NCBI RefSeq assembly: GCF_900205965.1
Contig: NZ_OAOF01000004.1
Span: 62,001-126,000, forward strand
From: Lacrimispora amygdalina
GTDB lineage: Bacteria; Bacillota; Clostridia; Lachnospirales; Lachnospiraceae
Reading direction: 5' to 3'
Length of the DNA: 64,000 bases
Made by a program: the position numbers and the translations under genes
Part shown: piece by piece, positions 1 to 8,726 of the stretch
Position numbering within the stretch: position 1 is the first letter of the stretch
How the letters are laid out: every line of letters starts with the position of its first letter
Notes under the pieces: generated by a model
The model's input: the letters and a program-made list of their open reading frames with translations, nothing else
The model's database searches: none
Told to the model about the DNA's origin: nothing

Positions 1-150
1 CATTAATTCATCTGAGGTAATCCAGTTTTTGTTTTCTACACATTCTCTGTCAAGGAGAGAAATCATTGCGTAACCACCGCCAAAAGTAAATGCCCCTATT
101 TTGAAAAATGTGTAAAATAAATCCCATAGAATATGTTTTGATTTATTCAT
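1..150 (-). CDS. chrA: Chromate transporter ChrA, N-terminal part (cut by window start)
   Basis: Fifty codons are visible, starting at the ATG whose complement is at 148-150 and running off the window at base 1. The peptide begins with an amphipathic stretch followed by FFKIGAFTFGGGYAMISLL, the characteristic first segment of the CHR (ChrA) family, proton-linked inner-membrane exporters of chromate or related oxyanions. It starts one base after the stop codon of the upstream arsR-type gene, so the two are almost certainly co-transcribed and translationally coupled. The rest of the protein, and whether it is a one-domain or two-domain ChrA, lie outside the window. Confidence 0.8.
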   Translation of the reverse strand, partial: MNKSKHILWDLFYTFFKIGAFTFGGGYAMISLLDRECVENKNWITSDELM

Positions 151-151
151 C

Positions 152-511
152 TCATTCTACCTCTGTTTCATTCGTTGATTGACAGCCACATTTGCAGCTG
201 CCTTTATTTTGACATGTAGAGTCACTATTTTCTGTATTTATTGTCCGGTCAGTCAAAGCTAGATTTTCAATGAATTGTGCTAATTCATGTAATAATTCTC
301 TGTTGACTTCATAATGAATATGGTGCTTTATTTTTTTGCCAATTAAAAGGTCTGCTTCTTTTAATACTTTGATGTGTTGTGAGGTTGCAGGTTCACTAAT
401 ACCTAATCTCTTTGATAAAGCTCTTACACATAACTTTTGCCTTAATAACATTTCGATGATTTTCATTCTGTTATCATCGGCAATTGCTTTCATTACATTT
501 TGTTTTATCAT
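152..511 (-). CDS. ArsR/SmtB-family metal-responsive repressor upstream of chrA
   Basis: A 119-residue winged-helix repressor. The helix-turn-helix lies at about residues 30-58 (ALSKRLGISEPATSQHIKVL), typical of the ArsR family, which represses its own operon until a metal or metalloid binds. The C-terminal tail is cysteine rich (CQNKGSCKCGC), a plausible metal-sensing site, although classic sites lie in helix 3 or 5. The start is supported by GGAGGG six bases upstream. Two inverted repeats with matching AT-rich arms lie immediately upstream and are the likely operators. The gene is followed after one base by chrA, so chromate or another oxyanion/metal stress is the likely inducer; the actual ligand cannot be read from the sequence. 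Confidence 0.85.
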   Translation of the reverse strand: MIKQNVMKAIADDNRMKIIEMLLRQKLCVRALSKRLGISEPATSQHIKVLKEADLLIGKKIKHHIHYEVNRELLHELAQFIENLALTDRTINTENSDSTCQNKGSCKCGCQSTNETEVE

Positions 512-520
512 ACTGCCCTC

Positions 521-580
521 CTATAATTAAGTATTAGCTTAATTATAGTCGTTGATTTTAATTAAGTCAATGCTTAATTA
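521..580. promoter_or_regulatory. Two tandem inverted-repeat operators upstream of arsR-chrA
   Basis: Operator 1 is a perfect repeat with 11-base arms (CTATAATTAAG at 521-531 and CTTAATTATAG at 538-548) around a six-base spacer. Operator 2 has perfect eight-base arms (TAATTAAG at 559-566 and CTTAATTA at 573-580), again with a six-base spacer. Their centres are about 35 bases apart. Operator 1 abuts the ribosome site of the repressor gene. The size and layout fit dimeric ArsR binding; that the neighbouring repressor binds here is inference. Confidence 0.7.
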
Positions 581-635
581 TAATAGCAAAAAACACTTTA
601 CCAAACTCATCGTATTCATTCAAAATGCCCATTAT

Positions 636-2342
636 CTATAAAATAGTTCTGAAAATATTATAAGAATTATAAACATCTACAATTCCATATCCCCAATTCT
701 GATTGGGATATTGAAGATTACGGTTTCTTTCCGCTCCCCGAAGAAGAAATTTTTTGATTCCTACCGTATCCAGACTTGGATAATTATTATTTACAATTCC
801 CCATTCAAATATCATGGCTGCTATACCTGCCATGTGAGCAGCCGCAGCACCCGTACCTGTTATGGCAGTAAATTCATTATTTAAAGTGGGACCTACTACG
901 TTAACACCTGGGGCAGCCAGATCCGGGTTTATAATATTTGATGTTGAAAATCCTTTTCCCGACTCCGGATATAACGCTCCCGTTGCTGCGTCATAAGCTA
1001 CGACTGTGATCGGTATCAGATCGTTACCAGGGGATGTTATGGTAGTGTAGGGGTTTGAATTAAGAAAAAATGTATTATTTGATATAAAATTACCGGAAGG
1101 CAGCCATATGTGGAAATCTCCAGGCAGATCACCGCCACCGGATACTTTAAACCTCCAGATGCCCGGTGCCGGACTTTTAAAACGCAGCATAATGACCTGC
1201 TTACCACTGTCCCGCTCAATCATGACATAATCAATATAAAGGATTGTCTGGTCAAATATAAAATGTACCTGCTTAGTCTCAAATAACCCACGGGAAATTG
1301 CCGGAACGTATTCACCGGAAGGAGATAAAATGTCCATTACATAGCTCATGGGTGGACTGCCCCAAAGCTCCATAGTAAAACCATATTCATCCGGTGCGAC
1401 ATTCAATTCTACCGTTAACTTTTCGGCAGGTCTGAGAATGCTGTAAAAATGTCTTCTGGCCTGCGCTTCATTTCCTGCGGCAACAGTAATTCCCACCCCA
1501 GGGCAGTCACCTACTATCCTTAGCAATGAGCCCAGCAGTCCACTATTACTATGTGGACCCTGAGAAGTTCCCACAGCTAAACAGACAATCAGCGGCCGTT
1601 TTAACTTATCTGCTGTATTAATCAGATACTGAACCCCCCAGTTTATATCAGTTTCCTGGTAACAAGCCACATCAGGAGGGATGAAATAGTAATCAGTAAG
1701 ATTTTTTTTAGCCTGCTTTAGCTTAACGATTAATAACTCTGCGTCAGGAACAACGCCCATGAATTGATTACTCCTGTTTTCCGAACCAGCTGCAATTCCT
1801 GCCAGCATGGTGCCATGACCATTTACATCCATACTGGGAACAACCGCCAGCGGGTCCTGGCTGTTTAATGCCTCGTTAATCTGTTCAGCCGTATATTCCG
1901 TCCCGTAGTATGCAGTATATCTTAATTCGGGATATGGACCGCTATCTATGGTCTGGTCCCAGATTGCTGCTATTTTTGTCGTTCCGTCTTCTTTAAGGAA
2001 AACCGGATTCGTATAATCAATGCCCGTATCAACGAACCCTACCAGAACTCCCTTTCCCCTTAAATTAAGTGCAGGTATATTACGTAATAATGTAACTCCT
2101 GATGCAGTCAGGCTTTCATAACTCAGTAAAGAAAAGCATCTGGGAATCCCTGAATATCCAAAATCTCTGACCAGCCGGGACGTGACCTGGGATATTGGTA
2201 AATAAATACCCGCATAACCAGGATTAATAATATGTACTGAATATTCTTCATATTGCTTCAGAATATTAAGATTTCCGTTATATTGTATAATTAAATCCAT
2301 ATAATCATTGCTGGTTATCTTAAACCTGTCCTCTGGCATCAT
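636..2342 (-). CDS. Csp-like subtilase with serine-to-glycine active site (probable pseudoprotease)
   Basis: An S8 subtilase-family protein of about 568 residues. The start is the ATG at 2342 with GGAGG eight bases upstream; an in-frame GTG nine bases earlier overlaps that site and is less likely. The Asp region (FVDTGIDYT, D105) and His region (NGHGTMLAGIAAG, H176) are intact. The Ser box reads GTGAAAAHMAG instead of GTSxAxxxxxG: codon 498 (bases 849-851) is GGT, so the nucleophile is missing. The overall architecture matches the clostridial Csp germination-protease family, in which active and catalytically dead paralogues (such as CspC and CspA of C. difficile) occur together. It lies 21 bases downstream of an intact paralogue. 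A germination role is inference; no SleC-like substrate gene is nearby. Confidence 0.8.
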   Translation of the reverse strand: MMPEDRFKITSNDYMDLIIQYNGNLNILKQYEEYSVHIINPGYAGIYLPISQVTSRLVRDFGYSGIPRCFSLLSYESLTASGVTLLRNIPALNLRGKGVLVGFVDTGIDYTNPVFLKEDGTTKIAAIWDQTIDSGPYPELRYTAYYGTEYTAEQINEALNSQDPLAVVPSMDVNGHGTMLAGIAAGSENRSNQFMGVVPDAELLIVKLKQAKKNLTDYYFIPPDVACYQETDINWGVQYLINTADKLKRPLIVCLAVGTSQGPHSNSGLLGSLLRIVGDCPGVGITVAAGNEAQARRHFYSILRPAEKLTVELNVAPDEYGFTMELWGSPPMSYVMDILSPSGEYVPAISRGLFETKQVHFIFDQTILYIDYVMIERDSGKQVIMLRFKSPAPGIWRFKVSGGGDLPGDFHIWLPSGNFISNNTFFLNSNPYTTITSPGNDLIPITVVAYDAATGALYPESGKGFSTSNIINPDLAAPGVNVVGPTLNNEFTAITGTGAAAAHMAGIAAMIFEWGIVNNNYPSLDTVGIKKFLLRGAERNRNLQYPNQNWGYGIVDVYNSYNIFRTIL

Positions 2343-2363
2343 CCGCTTCACCTCCAGTCAACA

Positions 2364-4058
2364 TCAGAAAATAAGTGCCTGAAAAATATTATATACATCA
2401 AGTATTCCATATCCCCATTCGTAATTGGGATATACCAGTTCCGCTTTTCTTTTCGCCCCACGAATCATAAAGACCTTTAGATCCTCCGTGCTCATTTCCG
2501 GATAATTACCTTTCACGATTCCCCATTCAAACAAGAGGGCCGCCGCTCCTGCCGCATGAGCCACTGCAGCACTTGTACCCGTCACCCGGACAAATCCATG
2601 GTTCAGAGACGGACTTAATATATCTACTCCCGGAGCTGCAATCTCCGGCTTAACTATATTAATGCGTGTGTACCCTCTGCCGGCGTTTATATAAAGACTG
2701 TTATCCTCCACATTATAAGCCGTTACGGAAATAGGGTTAATGGCACAAGATAAGGAAAGAAGTGTGATATTCGGATCAGATTTAATAAAAAACGTATCCG
2801 GTCCTATAAAATTCCCCATTGGGAGCCACATATTGAAATTAATTGGGAAAACCCCTTTGCTGTATACATTGAATTTCCACCTGCCCTGGGATGGCCTTGT
2901 AAATCGCAGCAGAATCAGCTGGTCCCCGCTCTGTGATTCTACAAGCTGAGAATCTACATAGATAATTGTGGGCTCAAATATAAAGGAAAACTCTCTGGTC
3001 TCATCAAACCGGAGATTAATGACTGGTATATATTCACCGGAAGGAGATGTAATATCAATAGAAAAAGTATTCGGTACTGATCCCCATAATTCCAGTGAAA
3101 ACCCGCTTTCATTGGGACCAACATTTAATTCGACTGTTTCATATCCATTTTCCTCTGTAATAAATCCCCCGAAATGTCCCCTTTCAATTCCTTCATTGCC
3201 GACTGCAATTAATATTCCTAATCTTGGCCTGGTTGAATGGTATGATAACCAATTGCTTGTGGTACCTCTTCCATCATGTGCATACTGTGCGGTATCCACA
3301 GCAATACACATAATAATTGGCTGATCATTTAAAGCAGCATAATCCATTAAATACTGAATTCCATAAATAAGATCCGTTTCCTGATAAGCCACTGCATCTT
3401 CAGGTATCCGGAAAAATTCTTTTAAATAGGGTTTGGCTGGTTTCAGTTTTACGATCACTAATTCAGAATCAGGAGCAACGCCGGAAAATCCATTTTCAAA
3501 ATCTTCGCCGCCCGCTGCGATTCCGGCAACCATAGTGCCGTGACCAATCTCATCCCTTGATGGTACAATACTGTATGGATCATCTGCCTGCAAAGCTGCA
3601 TTAATCTGTTCTCTGGAATACTCTGTACCATAAGGTACCGTATCTGATCCGTTTTCCGGTATAATCGTCTGGTCCCAGATACTGGCTATCCTTGTTGTTT
3701 TATCATTATACTGGAAAACAGGATTTGTATAATCAATACCGGTATCCACAATGCCAATCAATACTCCCCTTCCCCTCAAATTTAGATTGGGGTTATTGCG
3801 GATAGCCGGTATCCCGGATGCTTCCAGACTCGTCTGGCTGACTAAACCAAACAACGAAGGGATAGAAGCATATCCCATTCTCGATATCACATCTTCCGTC
3901 ATAATACTGACCGGAAGATGCACAACCGCATAAAAATAATTTATTACATTAACGGAGCCTGCTTCATACTGTTCAAGTACAGATACATCAGAGCAAAAGC
4001 TAACAAAGAAATCTGCATAATCATTGCTGTATATTTTTTCTATATCTACAGAATTCAT
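2364..4058 (-). CDS. Csp-like subtilisin-family serine protease, intact triad
   Basis: A 564-residue S8 subtilase, paralogous over its whole length to the downstream gene. All three catalytic boxes are present: D105 in IVDTGIDYT, H173 in IGHGTMVAGIAAG and S496 in GTSAAVAHAAG (AGT at 2571-2573). A long insertion between the His and Ser boxes carries a beta-rich domain typical of clostridial Csp-like proteases. There is no signal peptide, and the N-terminal 90 residues resemble the short prodomain seen in Csp proteins. The start has AAGG upstream. Csp proteases cleave the cortex hydrolase precursor pro-SleC in clostridial spores; that role here is inferred from family only, and many Lachnospiraceae carry several such subtilases of unknown substrate. 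Confidence 0.82.
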   Translation of the reverse strand: MNSVDIEKIYSNDYADFFVSFCSDVSVLEQYEAGSVNVINYFYAVVHLPVSIMTEDVISRMGYASIPSLFGLVSQTSLEASGIPAIRNNPNLNLRGRGVLIGIVDTGIDYTNPVFQYNDKTTRIASIWDQTIIPENGSDTVPYGTEYSREQINAALQADDPYSIVPSRDEIGHGTMVAGIAAGGEDFENGFSGVAPDSELVIVKLKPAKPYLKEFFRIPEDAVAYQETDLIYGIQYLMDYAALNDQPIIMCIAVDTAQYAHDGRGTTSNWLSYHSTRPRLGILIAVGNEGIERGHFGGFITEENGYETVELNVGPNESGFSLELWGSVPNTFSIDITSPSGEYIPVINLRFDETREFSFIFEPTIIYVDSQLVESQSGDQLILLRFTRPSQGRWKFNVYSKGVFPINFNMWLPMGNFIGPDTFFIKSDPNITLLSLSCAINPISVTAYNVEDNSLYINAGRGYTRINIVKPEIAAPGVDILSPSLNHGFVRVTGTSAAVAHAAGAAALLFEWGIVKGNYPEMSTEDLKVFMIRGAKRKAELVYPNYEWGYGILDVYNIFQALIF

Positions 4059-4120
4059 GAATTACCTTATTTATTTTCTTATCCTATTATATTAATACGC
4101 GTTCATATAATAGCACTGTT

Positions 4121-5863
4121 TTACATATTATCTCGTTTCACATAATAGGTATGAAGAAGTTCATGTGCCTTTTCTCCATTGGGCTCACCCAGATATTCCT
4201 CATAAAGTTTTTTAATTGCCGGATTTTCATGTGATTTCCTGAATTTTTTGTTTTTATCTTCTTTATATATACCTTCCATTCGTTTTTTCAGAACATCAAA
4301 ATTCCCAAAATGATAGGGCTGACCGCCGCCTCCGATACAGCCGCCAGGGCAGGCCATGATCTCAATGGCATGATAATGGGATTTGCCGGATCTTATATCT
4401 TCCAGAACCTTTCTTGCATTTCCAAGACCATGAGCTACAGCAATATTGATATCCTGGTCATTAATCTTTACCACAGCTTCCTTGATTCCATCAAATCCCC
4501 TGAGTTCATGAAACTCCACCTCTTTAAGAGTTTCATTAGTAAGCCATTCGTATGCGGTCCGCAAAGCTGCTTCTATGACTCCGCCGGTGGTTCCAAATAT
4601 GACAGATGCACCGGTAGATTCTCCCAGTGGTTCATCAAATTCTTCATCTTTTAGATTCATCAGGTCAATATTGGCCTCTTTTAACATATCCCCCAATTCT
4701 CTTGTAGTTAATACCGCATCCACATCCTGCATATCATCATGCATAAGCTCCGGTCTGGCTGCTTCATATTTTTTAGCCAGGCAGGGCATAATGGAAACCA
4801 CAAAAATATTTTGGGGATCGATCCCCATCTTTTCTGCATAGTATGTTTTCGCGATCACCCCAAACATCTCATGGGGAGATTTACATGTTGAGGGAATATC
4901 AAGCATATCATTGAACTGATGTTCAAAAAATTTAACCCAGCCCGGACAACAGCTTGTGAGTATGGGAAGCCTTCCCCCATTCTGAAGCCTGTGAATGAAT
5001 TCTGCTGCTTCTTCCATAATGGTAAGATCTGCTGCAAAGTCTGTATCGAAAACTTTATCAAACCCCATCATTCTAAGAGCAGCTACCATCTTACCCGTGA
5101 CCACCGTCCCTGGTTCTGCACCGAATTTCTCACCAAGAGCTACCCGCACGGCAGGTGCTGTCTGAACGATGACGAATTTGTCTTTCGCATTCAAAGCTTC
5201 CCAGACATTGGGGATATCATTTACTACAGTTAATGCAGCTGTCGGACATACGGAAACACACTGTCCGCAAATAACACAGATTGATTCATTCATGGGTAAA
5301 TTAAGTGCTGGTGCGATAAATGTATCAAATCCACGGTTAACTGCAGAATACACATTCACCGTCTGTACCTCATTGCACATGGTCTCACATCTTCTGCATA
5401 AAATGCATTTGTCCATATTTCGAATGATTGCCTTACTTGAAATATCCTTTTCATGAGTTGCTCTTACCCCATGAAACTTAATCCGGCGTATATCCAGTTC
5501 TGCTGCCAGTGACTGTAATTCACAGTTTAAATTCTTTTCACAGATCAGACAGTCCGTCGGATGATTGGATAGGAATAGCTCCACAACCAGTCTTCTTGCC
5601 TTAATACATCTTAAGGTGTTTGTTCTTACCACCATCCCCTCCGCTACCGGAGTAGCGCAGGAAGGCGCAAGATTTCTCCTCCCCTCAATTTCTACCACAC
5701 AGACTCGGCAGGAAGCAGAACCATTCACCGTCTTTACATGTTCCAGATTAAGGTAGCAGAGTGTGGGGATGCGAATATCCAGTTTTTTTGCAGCCTCCAG
5801 TATGGTTGTTCCTTCCTCCACTGCAATCTTTTGATTATTGATTGTAACATTAACCAGACCCAT
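4121..5863 (-). CDS. hndD: [FeFe] hydrogenase catalytic subunit HndD/HydA
   Basis: A 580-residue M3-type [FeFe] hydrogenase. In order it has an N-terminal plant-type [2Fe-2S] domain (C36, C52, C55, C69), a His-Cys [4Fe-4S] site (H101 to C114), two [4Fe-4S] ferredoxin motifs (CILCRRCETMC, CVICGQCVSVC) and the H-cluster domain with all three signatures: TSCCPGW at 303-309, MPCLAKKYE at 359-367 and ACPGGCIGGGGQP at 504-516. A C-terminal small-subunit-like helix region follows. It is the last gene of hndABCD, 15 bases after hndC, with a strong AAGGAAGGAG ribosome site. In this complex type it makes or consumes H2 in the cytoplasm, coupling NAD(H) with ferredoxin by flavin-based bifurcation. Confidence 0.95.
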   Translation of the reverse strand: MGLVNVTINNQKIAVEEGTTILEAAKKLDIRIPTLCYLNLEHVKTVNGSASCRVCVVEIEGRRNLAPSCATPVAEGMVVRTNTLRCIKARRLVVELFLSNHPTDCLICEKNLNCELQSLAAELDIRRIKFHGVRATHEKDISSKAIIRNMDKCILCRRCETMCNEVQTVNVYSAVNRGFDTFIAPALNLPMNESICVICGQCVSVCPTAALTVVNDIPNVWEALNAKDKFVIVQTAPAVRVALGEKFGAEPGTVVTGKMVAALRMMGFDKVFDTDFAADLTIMEEAAEFIHRLQNGGRLPILTSCCPGWVKFFEHQFNDMLDIPSTCKSPHEMFGVIAKTYYAEKMGIDPQNIFVVSIMPCLAKKYEAARPELMHDDMQDVDAVLTTRELGDMLKEANIDLMNLKDEEFDEPLGESTGASVIFGTTGGVIEAALRTAYEWLTNETLKEVEFHELRGFDGIKEAVVKINDQDINIAVAHGLGNARKVLEDIRSGKSHYHAIEIMACPGGCIGGGGQPYHFGNFDVLKKRMEGIYKEDKNKKFRKSHENPAIKKLYEEYLGEPNGEKAHELLHTYYVKRDNM

Positions 5864-5878
5864 AAGTCCGCTCCTTCC

Positions 5879-7396
5879 TTAACCTTTCTCAATCGCATTA
5901 AATTTACATGTATTATAACATGCACTGCACTTGATACACCTTTCCTGATCAATAACATGAACCTTTTTAAGCTCTCCTTCGATGCAGTGCGCCGGACATA
6001 TTCTTGCACACGCAGTACAGCCCACACACTTTTCCGGTAAAATATGAAAGGAGAAAAGTGACTGACAAACTCCGGCCGGACATCGTTTATCCTTTACATG
6101 GGCCAGATATTCATCTTCGAAATAGTGTAGTGTGCTGAGTACAGGATTCGGAGAGGTTTGTCCCAGTCCGCAAAGGGACGTATCTTTAATCACGTCGCCT
6201 AACTGGGCAAGATCCTTTAAATCCTGTTCCGTACCATTCCCTTTTGTTATCTTTTCAAGAATCTCCAGCATTCTTGTATTTCCAATACGGCAGGGAGTAC
6301 ATTTCCCACAGGATTCATCCTTGGTAAATTCCAGGTAGAACTTTGCAATATCCACCATGCAGTTATCCTCATCCATAACAATCATACCGCCGGACCCCAT
6401 CATGGAGCCAATACTGCTAAGTGACTCGTAATCAATGGGTATATCTAAATTATCTTTTGTAATACACCCTCCCGAAGGACCCCCGGTCTGTACTGCTTTG
6501 AACTTCTTATTATTTTTTATTCCTCCACCAATTTCAAAGATGACCTCTCTTAAGGTAATGCCCATTGGCACTTCTACCAGCCCCACATTATTTACCTTTC
6601 CGGCCAGAGCAAATACTTTTGTACCTGGCGACTTCTCCGTACCGATCTTTTTAAACCAGTCAGGACCTTTTAAAAAGATCGGCGGTATATTAGCAAATGT
6701 CTCAACATTATTCACACAGGAGGGTTTATCCCAGACACCTCTTTGTGCAGGAAACGGAGGTTTTGAACTGGGCTCCCCGCGTTTTCCTTCCACGGAATGG
6801 ATCAGGGCAGTCTCTTCCCCGCATACAAATGCACCGGCGCCATACCGCAATCCGATATTAAAATTGAAACCAGTGGAAAAGATATTCTCTCCCAAAAGCC
6901 CCAGTTTCCTTGCCTGTTTTATGGCAATTTCAAGCCTGCTGATCGCGAGGGGATATTCCGCTCTGATATAAATATATCCATACTGAGCTCCTATGGCATA
7001 GCCTGCTATTGCCATCGCTTCAAGAACAGAATGGGGATCGCCTTCTAATATGGACCGGTCCATAAATGCACCTGGATCTCCTTCATCTGCATTACATATA
7101 ATATATTTTTCATCCGACTGACTCTGTCTTGTATATTTCCATTTAAGACCGGTCGGGTAACCTCCGCCGCCTCTTCCTCTGAGTCCTGACTGAACAACTG
7201 TATCGATCACTTCATCCGGGCTCATTTCCGTTAAGCATTTTGCCAGTGCCTGATACCCATCTGCTGCAATGTATTCATTAATATCTTCCGGGTTAATAAA
7301 ACCACAATTCCTAAGTGCTCTGCGGACTTGTTTTTTATAGAAAGGTATAGATTTTTGGCCTTCTAATCTTTCGTTTGTATTTGGTTCCACATACAA
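5879..7396 (-). CDS. hndC: NADH-binding hydrogenase subunit HndC/HydB, main fragment (frameshifted)
   Basis: This fragment of about 505 residues carries the NuoF-like core: the glycine-rich FMN/NADH region ([19 protein letters not shown]), the NuoF [4Fe-4S] motif ([12 protein letters not shown]) and two C-terminal ferredoxin clusters ([22 protein letters not shown]). It has no good ribosome site, and its apparent start is an in-frame TTG. The normal N-terminal [2Fe-2S] domain is encoded just upstream in another frame. Restoring one C in the run GTGGACGCC near 7399-7404 would give a continuous protein of about 597 residues, the usual HydB length. The subunit passes electrons between NADH and the hydrogenase. 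Whether the break is a real mutation or an assembly error cannot be told from this sequence. Confidence 0.9.
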   Translation of the reverse strand: MYVEPNTNERLEGQKSIPFYKKQVRRALRNCGFINPEDINEYIAADGYQALAKCLTEMSPDEVIDTVVQSGLRGRGGGGYPTGLKWKYTRQSQSDEKYIICNADEGDPGAFMDRSILEGDPHSVLEAMAIAGYAIGAQYGYIYIRAEYPLAISRLEIAIKQARKLGLLGENIFSTGFNFNIGLRYGAGAFVCGEETALIHSVEGKRGEPSSKPPFPAQRGVWDKPSCVNNVETFANIPPIFLKGPDWFKKIGTEKSPGTKVFALAGKVNNVGLVEVPMGITLREVIFEIGGGIKNNKKFKAVQTGGPSGGCITKDNLDIPIDYESLSSIGSMMGSGGMIVMDEDNCMVDIAKFYLEFTKDESCGKCTPCRIGNTRMLEILEKITKGNGTEQDLKDLAQLGDVIKDTSLCGLGQTSPNPVLSTLHYFEDEYLAHVKDKRCPAGVCQSLFSFHILPEKCVGCTACARICPAHCIEGELKKVHVIDQERCIKCSACYNTCKFNAIEKG

Positions 7397-7671
7397 AAGG
7401 CGTCCACCTTACGGCCTTTTATCACATGCTCCGTAATGATTTCTTCCGCATCCTCAGGCTTTACCGTGATATAAAATACATTATCCGGATAAACTTTTAA
7501 GATCGGACCTTTCTCACAAAAGCCAAAGCAGCCGGTAACGACCACTTCCACCTCATTGGTTATTTCATGTTTTTTAATCGATTCCTTTAGCATCTTTACA
7601 AGCTCCAGGCTGTCAGACGATGTACATCCGGTACCACCACAGACCAGTAAATGCATTCTGAAGTTACTCAT
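7363..7671 (-). CDS. hndC: HndC/HydB N-terminal [2Fe-2S] domain, separated by frameshift
   Basis: Starting at the ATG at 7671 behind GGAGGAGGG, this frame encodes [19 protein letters not shown] and a thioredoxin-like [2Fe-2S] ferredoxin fold with cysteines in CGGTGC and [10 protein letters not shown]. In HydB/HndC proteins this domain is the N-terminal 100 residues and runs straight into a segment like GRxVxRLLYxEP. Here the frame continues as [15 protein letters not shown] and stops at 7363, while the expected RLLYVEPNT continuation is readable in the next frame at the same place. It is therefore best described as the N-terminal part of a broken hndC rather than an independent gene. Confidence 0.8.
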   Translation of the reverse strand: MSNFRMHLLVCGGTGCTSSDSLELVKMLKESIKKHEITNEVEVVVTGCFGFCEKGPILKVYPDNVFYITVKPEDAEEIITEHVIKGRKVDAFCMWNQIQTKD

Positions 7672-7684
7672 ATGCCCTCCTCCT

Positions 7685-8080
7685 TTATTCCAGGTTTTCA
7701 AATGATTTATTAATAATTGCATTTTGGAGAAGGCGGCCGTTCTTTATATGCTCATTTACAATTTCCCGTCCTCTTTTCTCGTCCACTTTTCCATATATGA
7801 CAGACGGCATGTCTTTTGATGCAACTTCTACCACCGGTTCCTGGGCACAATACCCCATACAGCCGGTCTGGGTTACGCTGACATTGGTAAGTCCCTGCTT
7901 TGCAATTTCATCCATAATTGCTTTCATGGTTGTTCTTGCACCGCTCGCGATCCCGCAGGTCGCCATCCCCACCCGGACTAAAACTTTATCTTCGGATTCA
8001 GCAGTGGACCTTAAGTCTAATTGATCAAGAGCTGCCTGTCTGATCTTTTTAAGTTCTTCCACAGTTTTTAACTTAGCCAT
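7685..8080 (-). CDS. hndB: HndB-like [2Fe-2S] hydrogenase accessory subunit
   Basis: About 131 residues, starting at the ATG that overlaps the hndA stop codon (TGATG) behind CAGGAGGA. The C-terminal half is a thioredoxin-like [2Fe-2S] fold with cysteine pairs in MATCGIASG and TGCMGYCAQEP. The N-terminal helical part (TVEELKKIRQAALDQL) is typical of HndB of NADP- or NAD-reducing hydrogenases. In that family HndB is a small electron-transfer subunit lying between hndA and hndC, exactly as here. The overlap with hndA suggests coupled translation. Confidence 0.85.
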   Translation of the reverse strand: MAKLKTVEELKKIRQAALDQLDLRSTAESEDKVLVRVGMATCGIASGARTTMKAIMDEIAKQGLTNVSVTQTGCMGYCAQEPVVEVASKDMPSVIYGKVDEKRGREIVNEHIKNGRLLQNAIINKSFENLE

Positions 8081-8565
8081 CACTCATCCTCCTGATATTC
8101 TTTCAGAATTGTTTTAACCTGATTCAGTTCTACCCTTCCATAAACCTTATCGTTTACCATCACCACCGGAGCTAGTCCGCAGGCACCAATGCATCTTAAT
8201 CCTGATAACGTAAATTTCTTATCTTCGGTTGTTTCACCAGCCTTGATATTCAGTATTTTTTCAAATTCTCTCATAATGGCATCGGCACCTCTTACAAAGC
8301 ATGCAGTTCCCAGGCATACATTGATCACATACTTCCCTCTTGGTTCTGTGGTAAAGTAAGAGTAAAAGCTAATGACACCAAAAACTTTTGCACTGGGTAT
8401 CTCCAGCTTTTCAGCAATAAAAAAAATCACATCATTTGACAAATATCCATAGAGCTGCTGAGCCTTATGCAGTACAGCAATTAACGCTCCCCTTCTGTCT
8501 TCCATACTGTCAATAAATTTCTGCAGCTGTTTAAATTTCTCATGCGTATCGCATTTGCTTTCCAT
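8080..8565 (-). CDS. hndA: NuoE-like hydrogenase subunit HndA/HydC
   Basis: About 161 residues from the ATG at 8565 (AGGAG eight bases upstream). An upstream in-frame GTG at 8652 would add 29 residues but has no ribosome site. It is a NuoE/24-kDa thioredoxin-like [2Fe-2S] protein with the cysteine pairs CLGTAC and CIGACG, plus the helical N-terminus containing LHKAQQLYGYLS. It is the first gene of hndABCD, and in this complex type it relays electrons from the NADH-oxidising subunit. The length matches the NuoE family. The divergent rubrerythrin-like gene starts 162 bases away, so both promoters lie in 8566-8726. Confidence 0.9.
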   Translation of the reverse strand: MESKCDTHEKFKQLQKFIDSMEDRRGALIAVLHKAQQLYGYLSNDVIFFIAEKLEIPSAKVFGVISFYSYFTTEPRGKYVINVCLGTACFVRGADAIMREFEKILNIKAGETTEDKKFTLSGLRCIGACGLAPVVMVNDKVYGRVELNQVKTILKEYQEDE

Positions 8566-8726
8566 AAATAATCTCCTTTTAGCTTTATGTAGACGTTCTC
8601 TGTCATACAAAGGATAGATTTCCTGATTATTCCGACTTATAATAAGTTCCACGCCATAAACAGTAATAATATAAAAATTATATAAATATCTTTTCTATAT
8701 AGCTTATACATGGCAAAGGAGTACAA

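Noticed and set aside
4084..4113. Perfect stem CTATTATAT/ATATAATAG between hydrogenase and protease genes
   Set aside because: AT-only stem without a T-run on either strand; may be chance in AT-rich DNA, so not annotated as a terminator.
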